This document shows, in pieces, positions 1-5,807 of a stretch of DNA of 9,224 nucleotides. This DNA comes from BS750m-G62 sp046483505. Its GTDB lineage: Bacteria; Planctomycetota; Phycisphaerae; FEN-1346. The stretch spans positions 1-9,224 of the forward strand of contig JAWODB010000055.1 of NCBI GenBank assembly GCA_046483505.1. Reading direction: 5' to 3'. Under the pieces are notes generated by a model. It was given only the letters and a program-made list of their open reading frames with translations. It made no database searches and had not been told where the DNA came from. The first letter of the stretch is position 1; each line of letters opens with the position of its first letter. The position numbers and the translations under genes are program-made.

Positions 1-1
1 G

Positions 2-1699
2 CCGGGCGAGATGACCAAGGTCGAGGATCCCGGCGCCCGGTGGCTGGTCTCCGGCACGCTTGAGATCAACTGCGGCTCGTGCCACAGCGGCGACCCGGCG
101 TACGACCAGGTGGAGAATTTTCTTCAGATCGCGCGGCAGAACTTCCGCTGGGCCGCCACCGCCGCCACCCCCCTGGCCGTCGTCACGGGGGGCGCCGCCG
201 CCATGCCCGCCTTCTACGGCCCCCTCATGCCGCCCGAGGACGAGAAGACCGCCGCCAAGGCCCCCGCCGTTGAGTACGACGCCGGCCGCTTCGACCCCCT
301 CGGCCGCGTGACCTTCGACATCCCCAACCAGCCGCCCGACACCCGGTGCTACTTCTGCCATTCCATCACCCAGACGAGCACCGAGCACTACGAGGCGCCG
401 GACGTGTGGAAGACCGACGTCGACGTCCACATGGACGCGGGCCTCACGTGCACCGACTGCCACCGCCACGGCCTGGACCACCAGGTCACCCGCAACTACC
501 CCGGCGAGGTCCTGGCCGAGGCCGAGCCGCGCCTCCAAACCCTCACCTGCCGCGGATGCCACATGGGCGCCGAATCCGCCGCCGCCGGCCCCCACACGCA
601 CGGCAGCCGGCTGGGCGCCCCCGTGCCGACGCACGTCGGCCTGCCGACCATCCACCTGGAAAAACTCGCCTGCACCACGTGCCACTCGGGGCCGTACCCG
701 GGCGAGCGGACGAGGCGCGTCCAGACCTCGCGGGCCCACTCGCTGGAGTTCCAGGGCAAGCACCGCGGCCGCCACGCCCTGCCGTACATCGTGGAGCCCG
801 TCTTCGCCCACCGCGCGTACGACGGGACGATCGGTCCGCAGCGGATGGTCTGGCCGGCGTTCTGGACCCGCCTCGATGCCGGCGAGGACGCCGCCGAAGG
901 CGAGCGCCTCAAACCGATGGCCCCGGCCGAGGTCTACGGCATGGCCGAGGACGCCTTCAAGGCAGAGTACGAGACCGAGACGGCCGAACCGGAAGCGACC
1001 GACGAGGAAGCACCTGCCGAAGCCGCCGAGGCGTCCGCCGAGGAGGCCGAGGCCGAGCCGGAAGGCGACGCCGACGAGAAGGCCGACGACGCCGATCCGG
1101 CCGAGACGCCTGCGGCCGAGGCCGCCGAAGCCGAGGACGAGCCCGCCGAGGACGAACTCGAGGGCCTGACCGCCCCGCCGCCGGACCTCCCGCCCGCCAA
1201 GGTCAAGGCGGTGCTGGCGGCCCTGGCGAAGAAGGAAGAGGGGACCGCGTTCGGCTACGTCTCGGCGGGCAAACTCCACACCCTCGGCCCCGACGGCGCC
1301 CTGACCGCCGCCGACCACTATCAGGCCGAACCGGTAGCCTGGCCCATCGCGCACAACGTCCGGCCGGCCGAGTACGCTCTCGGCGCCGGCTCCGGCAACG
1401 CCGCCTGCACCGTGTGCCACGGCTTCGACGCGGCCATCGTCTGGGGCGACGTGGAGAAGGCCTCGCCCGCGGACCTCGGCGACGAGGAGACCGCCCCGAT
1501 GTACGCCTTCCAGGGGCGCGACCCGCTCGTCCAGAAGGCGTGGGCGATGTCGTACGTGTTCCGGCCGATCTTCAAGCCCGTCGGCTTCGCGACGGCCGCC
1601 GTGATCGCGGCCGTGCTGCTCGCGTACCTGGTGCGGGGGATGGCGGCCCTGGCCCGATGGGCCGACGAGACCTCTCCCGCCGGACCTGCCACCAAGTAA
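2..1699 (+). CDS. Multihaem c-type cytochrome, membrane-anchored, 5'-partial
   Basis: Probable periplasmic electron-transfer cytochrome. Counting from the first ATG in the window (base 11), six CxxCH haem-binding motifs start at residues 21, 113, 147, 180, 221 and 466. About residues 318-385 are a Glu/Ala/Asp-rich low-complexity stretch, so the sixth haem site is about 245 residues beyond the fifth. A hydrophobic segment at about 524-545, followed by a short polar tail, looks like a C-terminal membrane anchor. The ATG at base 11 is unlikely to be the true start: the frame is open to the window edge, no signal peptide follows this ATG although c-type haem attachment needs export, and a haem motif comes only 20 residues later. 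More haem sites may lie upstream. The stop is 13 bases before a cytochrome b gene, which suggests the pair moves electrons between the quinone pool and periplasmic partners. The exact family (for example NrfH-like, tetrahaem or octahaem) cannot be settled from this fragment. Confidence 0.88.
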   Translation, partial: PGEMTKVEDPGARWLVSGTLEINCGSCHSGDPAYDQVENFLQIARQNFRWAATAATPLAVVTGGAAAMPAFYGPLMPPEDEKTAAKAPAVEYDAGRFDPLGRVTFDIPNQPPDTRCYFCHSITQTSTEHYEAPDVWKTDVDVHMDAGLTCTDCHRHGLDHQVTRNYPGEVLAEAEPRLQTLTCRGCHMGAESAAAGPHTHGSRLGAPVPTHVGLPTIHLEKLACTTCHSGPYPGERTRRVQTSRAHSLEFQGKHRGRHALPYIVEPVFAHRAYDGTIGPQRMVWPAFWTRLDAGEDAAEGERLKPMAPAEVYGMAEDAFKAEYETETAEPEATDEEAPAEAAEASAEEAEAEPEGDADEKADDADPAETPAAEAAEAEDEPAEDELEGLTAPPPDLPPAKVKAVLAALAKKEEGTAFGYVSAGKLHTLGPDGALTAADHYQAEPVAWPIAHNVRPAEYALGAGSGNAACTVCHGFDAAIVWGDVEKASPADLGDEETAPMYAFQGRDPLVQKAWAMSYVFRPIFKPVGFATAAVIAAVLLAYLVRGMAALARWADETSPAGPATK

Positions 1700-1712
1700 C
1701 GGGACCCGACGC

Positions 1713-2438
1713 ATGAGCCTGTATCAGACTCTCTCGATTCTCGCCATCGCCGGCACCGCGGGCGTCTGCGCGCTGCACTACCTGGCCGTCGGCCGACGCC
1801 AGCCCCGCCCGGGCCTCGGCCGGCCCGGCGTCCTGCGGTACAACCTGTGGGAACGGTTCCTGCACCTCGTGCTCCTCGCCACCTTCGTCATCCTGGCGGT
1901 GACGGCGTACTGGGCGTCCATCGGATGGGGCGGCCCGATGGCCGGCTACAGCCTGATGATCCATACCACCTGCGGCGCGGTCTTCGCCGTCGCCGTGGCC
2001 GCCATGCTCATCACCTGGGCCGCCGGCAACGCCTTCGGCAAACACGACTGCCGGTGGGTGGAGAAGGGCGGTCCCTGGTCGACGCGCGAGGACCTGCCCG
2101 CCGGCCGCTTCAACGCCGGCGACAAGATCTATTTCTGGGCGGCCGGCGTCCTGACCCTCGTCCTCCTCCTCTCGATGCTTCTCTCGATGGTCCCGATCTT
2201 CGGCACCGCCGGGCAGCACCTGATGTACGACGTCCACCGCTGGGCCGCCCTCGTCCTGATGGTCCTGACCCTCTGGCACGCCTACGTCACGACGCTGGCG
2301 AAGCCGGGGGGCCTGACGGCCATCCTGCGGGGGCGGGTCACCTCCGGCTGGGCCGGACTGTACCATCCCCTCTGGGGCGGACGGTCGCAGGAGACGGCCG
2401 AGGCGGCCGACGAATCCGAGGAGGCGCCGGCCGACTGA
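1713..2438 (+). CDS. Cytochrome b, formate dehydrogenase gamma / b561 type
   Basis: Predicted integral-membrane dihaem cytochrome b of 241 residues that would exchange electrons with quinol/quinone. Five hydrophobic helices are visible at about residues 5-24, 49-70, 83-104, 139-160 and 174-194. Candidate haem ligands are H51 (in LWERFLHL), H84, H175 and H189. The 14-residue spacing of the last two matches the ligand pair of formate dehydrogenase gamma subunits. The polar loop after helix 3 ends in FNAGDKIYFW, resembling the 'FN.GQK..YW' segment of that family. The C-terminus is a short acidic tail. The ATG lies 13 bases after the cytochrome c stop, with no strong Shine-Dalgarno sequence, which is compatible with readthrough initiation within an operon. 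Together the two genes look like the membrane and periplasmic halves of one redox complex. Thiosulfate reductase or Ni-hydrogenase cytochrome b subunits are alternative relatives; no catalytic subunit is in the window. Confidence 0.85.
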   Translation: MSLYQTLSILAIAGTAGVCALHYLAVGRRQPRPGLGRPGVLRYNLWERFLHLVLLATFVILAVTAYWASIGWGGPMAGYSLMIHTTCGAVFAVAVAAMLITWAAGNAFGKHDCRWVEKGGPWSTREDLPAGRFNAGDKIYFWAAGVLTLVLLLSMLLSMVPIFGTAGQHLMYDVHRWAALVLMVLTLWHAYVTTLAKPGGLTAILRGRVTSGWAGLYHPLWGGRSQETAEAADESEEAPAD

Positions 2439-2452
2439 CGCCCTCCCCCTCC

Positions 2453-3196
2453 ATGGACCTTTCCATCGTCATCCCGGCCTACAACGAGGCGGAGAAAATC
2501 GCGCACGATATCGAGGCCGCCGCCGCCTTCCTCGTCCGCGAAGGGATAACCGGCGAACTCCTCGTCGTCGACGACGGCTCCGACGACGACACCGCCGAGG
2601 TGGCCGGCGGCGCGCCCGTCCCCGAGGGCGTGACCCGCCGCCTCATCCGGTACACGCCCAACCGCGGCAAGGGGTACGCCGTCCGCACGGGCATGCTCCA
2701 GAGCACGGGCGACTGCGCCATGTTCGCCGACGTGGGCCTGTGCGTGCCGTTCGACAACGCCCTGCGGGGCCTGGAGCCGATCCGCCACGGCCAGTGCGAC
2801 ATCGCGCACGGGTCCCGCAAACTGCCCGAGAGCGTCCTGGTGCGCAAACAGCACCCCGTCCGCCGCTTCTGCTCGTGGGCGTTCCGAAAGGCCGCCGGCA
2901 TCATGATGGGCATCCCGGGGAAACTCTCGGATACCCAATGCGGCTTCAAGATCTACCGCGGCGACGTGGCGCGCGAACTGTACGGCAAGTGCCTGGCCGA
3001 CGGGTTCATGTTCGACATCGAGGTCCTCCTGCGGGCCCTGCGGGCGGGGTACCGCGTCATCGAGTTCCCCGTCGAATGGCGGTGCGACTACGACACCCGC
3101 CTCCACACCGCCCAGGACGGCGCCGGCGCCTTCACGGAACTCCGCCAGATCAAACGCCGGTTGAAACAGGAAGACCAGGCCGGCGGGCAGGAGTAA
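2453..3196 (+). CDS. Family 2 glycosyltransferase, dolichyl-phosphate glucosyl/mannosyl transferase-like
   Basis: Soluble GT-A fold glycosyltransferase of 247 residues, probably transferring a sugar from a nucleotide donor to a polyprenyl phosphate at the inner face of the membrane. Visible family features are the N-terminal SIVIPAYNEAEKI (residues 4-16), VVDDGSDDDT (38-47), NRGKGYAVRTG (70-80) and DTQCGFKIYR (160-169), the last typical of the ALG5/DPM1-like branch. At the position of the usual DxD metal-binding motif the protein reads ADVGLCVP (92-99), so the second aspartate is replaced by glycine. There is no C-terminal membrane segment, unlike some relatives. The ATG at 2453 is chosen because the fold begins immediately after it. 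It lies 14 bases after the cytochrome b stop and has no obvious ribosome binding site. A functional link to the cytochromes is not evident, and co-transcription may be incidental. Confidence 0.86.
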   Translation: MDLSIVIPAYNEAEKIAHDIEAAAAFLVREGITGELLVVDDGSDDDTAEVAGGAPVPEGVTRRLIRYTPNRGKGYAVRTGMLQSTGDCAMFADVGLCVPFDNALRGLEPIRHGQCDIAHGSRKLPESVLVRKQHPVRRFCSWAFRKAAGIMMGIPGKLSDTQCGFKIYRGDVARELYGKCLADGFMFDIEVLLRALRAGYRVIEFPVEWRCDYDTRLHTAQDGAGAFTELRQIKRRLKQEDQAGGQE

Positions 3197-3202
3197 GCGC
3201 CC

Positions 3203-3468
3203 CGCCTCATGCAAAGAAACAACGACCAAACGGCAACGGCAATCCTCACGCAAAGTTTACCCGCCGGAGGCGGGGCGCAAAGCCGCAAAGACGGCAAAGA
3301 CGTGAAATTAGAATAACGACAAAAGACAAAGGCAAGAAACCGCGATTGCCTTGGTTGCGGTTCTTGCCTTTGCCTTTTCTCTGGTTTTCGCTGTTGTCGT
3401 TCTTTGCGGCTTTGCGCCTTTGCGTGAGGAACCGCCTTTGCCGTTGTCTTTCGTCTTGGCGTGAGGCG
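3203..3468. repeat. Large nested imperfect inverted repeat between convergent genes
   Basis: This element fills nearly all of the gap between the glycosyltransferase stop and the DUF1080 stop. Matching arms, from outside in: 3203-3209 with 3462-3468 (7 bases); 3234-3242 with 3438-3446 (9); 3244-3255 with 3418-3429 (12); 3275-3290 with 3402-3417 (16); 3315-3322 with 3394-3401 (8); and 3327-3343 with 3357-3372 (16 paired bases, one bulge). The right arm is nearly continuous from 3394 to 3429, while the left arm is interrupted by extra blocks at 3256-3274 and 3291-3314. The sequence is rich in TTTGCG/CGCAAA units and less GC-rich than the flanking genes. No open reading frame in it resembles a protein. 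It looks like a decayed or modular interspersed palindromic repeat. Confidence 0.8.
3327..3372. terminator. Possible bidirectional intrinsic terminator
   Basis: This is the innermost stem of the large inverted repeat: 16 paired bases with one bulge around a 13-base loop (3344-3356). On the plus strand it is followed by CCTTTTCTCTGGTTTT; on the minus strand by TCTTTTGTCGTTATTC. Both are moderately T-rich and in the right place for the plus-strand cytochrome/glycosyltransferase unit and the minus-strand DUF1080 unit, which converge here. The T tracts are interrupted and the stem is not especially GC-rich, so function is inferred from position and shape only. Confidence 0.4.
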
Positions 3469-3480
3469 CCTGTGAGGGGC

Positions 3481-4206
3481 TCAGTCCTCCAGCGGCACGA
3501 GCCACACGTTCCGGAACCGCACCGGGCACCCGTGGTCCTGGAGCCGCAGCGGCGCCTCCGGCACCTCCTTCTTCCCGGACGCGCGGCCCGTCGGTTTCGG
3601 CACCTCCACGTCGTCGTGAATCGTGACGCCGTTGTGCACCACCGTGATGTGGACGGGCCGGACCTTGTTGCCGGCGGCGTCGAACCGCGGGGCGTCCAGC
3701 GTGATGTCGTACGACTGCCACTCGCCCGCCGGCAGGGCGGCGTTCACCTTCGGGGCGATCCGCCGGTAAATGCCACCGCATCCGCCGGCCTGCGGCTTCC
3801 GGCCGTGCGAGTCCAGGATCTGCACCTCGTACCGGTCCATGATGTAGACGCCGCTGTTGCCCCCGTGCGAGGCCCGTTTGCCGTCCGGGCCGGGCGGAAT
3901 GCAGAACTCCAGGTGCAGCCGCATGCTGCCGAACGCGCGGCGGGTGACCATGTCGCCCCCGCCGGCCACGACGTATCCCTCCGGACTGGCCTTCCACGGC
4001 TTGTTCCACGCCTCCAGCGACGGCTTCGTACCGGGCTCGTAAGGGATTAGCACGACGGCCCCCTTCGGCGGCTTCGCGCCGAGGACCGCCTTCGGCGTCA
4101 CGTCCGGCGCCTCAGCGGCTCGTCCGGCAGCGTGCGCAGCGAACATCATCGCCGCCGCGACGACCGCGGCCAGGGCGTGCATGATGAGGTTGCGTCGAGC
4201 CTGCAT
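3481..4206 (-). CDS. Secreted DUF1080 / 3-keto-disaccharide hydrolase domain protein (shorter paralogue)
   Basis: Exported protein of 241 residues with one DUF1080 domain (PF06439-type, concanavalin-like jelly roll), a family tied to carbohydrate binding or 3-keto-disaccharide hydrolysis and expanded in Planctomycetota. Residues 1 to about 31 are a Sec signal peptide (basic MQARR, Ala/Val/Met-rich core, Ala-rich cleavage region). Typical domain features are FGSMRLHLEF (92-101), NSGVYIMDRYEVQILDS (117-133), WQSYDITLDAPRF (163-175), and the C-terminal LQDHGCPVRFRNVWLVPLE (222-240). The ATG at 4206 is preferred over one at 4266 because it starts the signal peptide and has a good ribosome binding site 5 bases upstream. 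The gene lies downstream of a longer paralogue on the same strand, across a repeat-filled gap. Its enzymatic substrate cannot be told from sequence alone. Confidence 0.86.
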   Translation of the reverse strand: MQARRNLIMHALAAVVAAAMMFAAHAAGRAAEAPDVTPKAVLGAKPPKGAVVLIPYEPGTKPSLEAWNKPWKASPEGYVVAGGGDMVTRRAFGSMRLHLEFCIPPGPDGKRASHGGNSGVYIMDRYEVQILDSHGRKPQAGGCGGIYRRIAPKVNAALPAGEWQSYDITLDAPRFDAAGNKVRPVHITVVHNGVTIHDDVEVPKPTGRASGKKEVPEAPLRLQDHGCPVRFRNVWLVPLED

Positions 4207-4211
4207 GCCTT

Positions 4212-4218
4212 CTCCTTC
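4212..4218 (-). promoter_or_regulatory. Ribosome binding site of the shorter DUF1080 gene
   Basis: Reading the minus strand, GAAGGAG lies 5 bases upstream of the ATG at 4206. It decides this start over the in-frame ATG 60 bases further upstream. Its outer edge abuts the first copy of the 45-base direct repeat. Confidence 0.7.
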
Positions 4219-4262
4219 CGTTGAGCCGGCGACGGCACGTCGCCGGTCGTTTGGCGCGCCGG
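4218..4262. repeat. 45-base direct repeat, copy 1
   Basis: Identical over 45 bases to 4360-4404, offset by 142 bases. It begins CCGTTGAGCCGGCGAC and contains a hairpin with 8-base arms (CCGGCGAC / GTCGCCGG) around a GGCAC loop. It sits immediately upstream of the shorter DUF1080 gene and overlaps the edge of its ribosome binding site, so it would lie in that gene's 5' leader. Confidence 0.85.
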
Positions 4263-4359
4263 CCAAGGCCGGCGGCTAAATGTGTCGCGCCCGGGCGTCG
4301 GTCGGGTCCCAAGCGGCGCCCAGCGGCTCGTGTTCGCCGGCCCGCTTGCGGGCCGCGCG

Positions 4360-4448
4360 CCGTTGAGCCGGCGACGGCACGTCGCCGGTCGTTTGGCGCG
4401 CCGGGCGGCGCCGGCGCCTCGCGTCGACCTGCGGTCGACGGCTCAACG
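4360..4448. repeat. 45-base direct repeat copy 2, plus an opposed diverged copy
   Basis: Bases 4360-4404 repeat 4218-4262 exactly. At 4422-4448 a related unit runs in the opposite orientation: its minus-strand reading starts CGTTGAGCC, matching 4361-4369, followed by a perfect 8-base-arm hairpin (CGTCGACC, loop TGC, GGTCGACG at 4422-4440). The block is therefore a larger inverted arrangement. Just before it, 4339-4354 is a perfect 7-base-arm hairpin (GGCCCGC TT GCGGGCC). The whole interval 4207-4483 between the two DUF1080 coding sequences is made of such palindromes, and I see no gene in it. Confidence 0.78.
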
Positions 4449-4500
4449 ATCGCGCGACAGCGCGTCCCGGCGCCGTTGCCGCCTCACTTCCCCAGCGGCA

Positions 4501-4610
4501 CGTACCAGATGTTCCGGAACCGCACGGCGTTGCCGTGCCTTCCCAGGTTACCACACCGCCACCGCGTAGCGCGCGTACCAGATGTTCCGGAACCGCACGG
4601 CGTTGCCGTG
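4501..4610. repeat. 37-base direct duplication at the 3' end of the longer DUF1080 gene
   Basis: Bases 4501-4537 and 4574-4610 are identical over 37 bases, with a period of 73 bases. Each copy encodes (minus strand) the family's C-terminal HGNAVRFRNIWY segment. Because 73 is not a multiple of three and the 36-base spacer carries a stop, the gene now ends inside the spacer. The downstream copy still spells the expected ending RNIWYVPLGK with a stop at 4484-4486, but in a different frame. It is either a real small duplication or an assembly error. Confidence 0.9.
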
Positions 4611-5561
4611 GTCCTGGAGCATAAGGGGCCCCACTTCGCGGATCTTGCCCTTCATACCGGCGGTCGTCGTCTTGCGGACCTCGGCGTTCTCCTGGATCAG
4701 GACGCCGTTGAACTCCACCTTCTCGAAGACGGGCGGTTTCGTCACCGTGCCGTCCTCGGCCACCTCCGGGGCGTGGAAGACGATGTCGTACGTCTGCCAC
4801 CGGGTGGGCGGCAGGGCGGGATTGACCTTCGGCGCCGAGACGCCGTAGATGCCGCCCGCCTCGTTGCCCTTGCCCTCCAGGCCGAAGGAATCGAGCACCT
4901 GGATCTCGTACTTCCCGTGCAGGTAGACGCCGCTGTTGCCCCGCCCCTGGCCGCGGGCCTTCGGCTGATACGGGCACCGGAACTCCACGTGCATCCGGAC
5001 GCTGCCGAACTCCTTCTTCGACACGTTGTTGCCGCCGCCCACGAGGGCCGACCCGTCCTCGAGCGGCTGCCACTTCTGGTTCTGCCAGTGTTCGAGGCCG
5101 GGTTTCTTGCCCTCCTCGTACGGCAGGAGGACGACGGCGCCGGCGGGCGGCTCGGCACCGAGGGTCGGCGATTTGCGGACGTGGAACCGGCCCTCGAACT
5201 CGCCCTTCTCGCCCTCGACGACCAGGACCTCGCCGCCCTCGATCGTGCCCTTGGCGTCGGCGCCGGCGAGTGTGCCCTTCAGGGCCACCGTCTTGCCGTC
5301 GGCGGTGCCGGTGAGTTCGCCGAACTTGCTCTCCCAGGCGTGGGTGGTGAAGAGGCGGACGCGGTATTGGCCGTCGCCCTCCCCGATGACGCGGGCCATG
5401 GCCTGGGCGGCCTGGCCGCCCGCGGGGCGCCACTGGCCGACGTACTCGCCCATGATGCCGTCGTGCGGCTGGTCGGCCCGGCGGTCGGGCTTGGCCGCGA
5501 GCGCCGACGTCGCCACGCCCGCCAGGACGATGCATACAGCGATGCAGGTGATCGGTTTCAT
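4548..5561 (-). CDS. Secreted DUF1080 protein with extra N-terminal domain; C-terminus altered by duplication
   Basis: Exported protein of 337 residues. Residues 1-22 form a Sec signal peptide (MKPIT start, hydrophobic core, ALA cleavage). Residues about 33-130 are a Gly/Val-rich, probably beta-stranded region starting GEYVGQW that I cannot assign. Residues about 132-337 are a DUF1080 (3-keto-disaccharide hydrolase type) domain: FGSVRMHVEF (185-194), NSGVYLHGKYEIQVLDS (209-225), WQTYDIVFHAPEV (255-267), LQDHGNAVRFRNIWY (315-329). The ATG at 5561 has a strong ribosome binding site. The last residues, ARYAVAVW, differ from the usual W(Y/L)VPL ending seen in the neighbouring paralogue; the lost ending (VPLGK, stop at 4484-4486) is still readable just downstream, displaced by a 73-base duplication. 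Since only the tail changes, the protein is probably still functional. It likely acts on sugars or glycans in the periplasm. Confidence 0.87.
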   Translation of the reverse strand: MKPITCIAVCIVLAGVATSALAAKPDRRADQPHDGIMGEYVGQWRPAGGQAAQAMARVIGEGDGQYRVRLFTTHAWESKFGELTGTADGKTVALKGTLAGADAKGTIEGGEVLVVEGEKGEFEGRFHVRKSPTLGAEPPAGAVVLLPYEEGKKPGLEHWQNQKWQPLEDGSALVGGGNNVSKKEFGSVRMHVEFRCPYQPKARGQGRGNSGVYLHGKYEIQVLDSFGLEGKGNEAGGIYGVSAPKVNPALPPTRWQTYDIVFHAPEVAEDGTVTKPPVFEKVEFNGVLIQENAEVRKTTTAGMKGKIREVGPLMLQDHGNAVRFRNIWYARYAVAVW

Positions 5562-5567
5562 GGTCGG

Positions 5568-5575
5568 CCTCCCTT
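5568..5575 (-). promoter_or_regulatory. Ribosome binding site of the longer DUF1080 gene
   Basis: On the minus strand AAGGGAGG lies 6 bases before the ATG at 5561. With the signal peptide that follows, this fixes the start. Confidence 0.7.
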
Positions 5576-5606
5576 ATGATTTGTGAACCTTGGACTTGCA
5601 CGAAGA

Positions 5607-5726
5607 TGTCATTCTGAGGCCCTGCTTGCAGGGCCGAAGAATCTCGCCGTGCCAGCGGCGTCAAGGCGAGATTCTTCGTCGCGGCCCGCCTGCGGCGGGT
5701 AAACTTCGCCGCTCCTCAGAATGACA
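5607..5726. repeat. Interspersed palindromic repeat with GTCATTCTGAGG ends
   Basis: Outer arms 5607-5619 (TGTCATTCTGAGG) and 5714-5726 pair perfectly over 13 bases. Inner arms 5636-5648 (GAAGAATCTCGCC) and 5665-5677 also pair perfectly over 13. Between outer and inner arms the left side carries its own hairpin (5618-5635, 8-base arms with a TT loop), and the right side carries a different one (5685-5699, CCCGCC TGC GGCGGG). Similar 'TCATTCTGAG...GAAGAATCT' elements are, to my recollection, common noncoding repeats in several bacterial phyla. It lies upstream of the longer DUF1080 gene, ending about 45 bases before its start codon. No gene is visible here. Confidence 0.85.
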
Positions 5727-5731
5727 GCATG

Positions 5732-5803
5732 TGCCACGGCCGGCCTTGTCCGGCCGTGCGTCGGGCGACGCAGAAGCACGGCCGGGCAAGACCGGCCGTG
5801 GCA
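5732..5803. repeat. Inverted repeat downstream of apbE
   Basis: Arms 5732-5759 and 5776-5803 (28 bases each, TGCCACGGCCGG ends) are near-perfect reverse complements with about two mismatches, around a 16-base loop. Each arm is itself partly self-complementary. The element begins 4 bases after the apbE stop, so it would form a stable hairpin at the 3' end of the operon transcript. There is no T tract, so a role in transcript stability or Rho-dependent ending is as likely as intrinsic termination. It is only 5 bases from the adjacent element at 5607-5726. Confidence 0.82.
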
Positions 5804-5807
5804 TCAT

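Noticed and set aside
2282..3253. A 323-codon minus-strand open frame opposite the cytochrome b and glycosyltransferase genes
   Set aside because: The translation shows no family features and the plus-strand genes account for the region.
4207..4266. Extension of the shorter DUF1080 gene to the ATG at 4266
   Set aside because: The added 20 residues would precede the signal peptide and are encoded by the palindromic repeat. The ATG at 4206 has a good ribosome binding site.
4218..4448. The repeated hairpins as a CRISPR array
   Set aside because: There are only two exact copies plus one reversed relative, with no regular spacers and no cas gene nearby.
4276..5664. A long minus-strand open frame overlapping the larger DUF1080 gene
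   Set aside because: It is a +1 shadow: Arg/Gly-rich translation with no domain. The real gene in the other frame has a signal peptide and ribosome binding site.
5732..5803. The hairpin after apbE as a classical intrinsic terminator
   Set aside because: There is no T tract after the stem on either strand, and the arms look like a repeat family, so it is listed as a repeat only.
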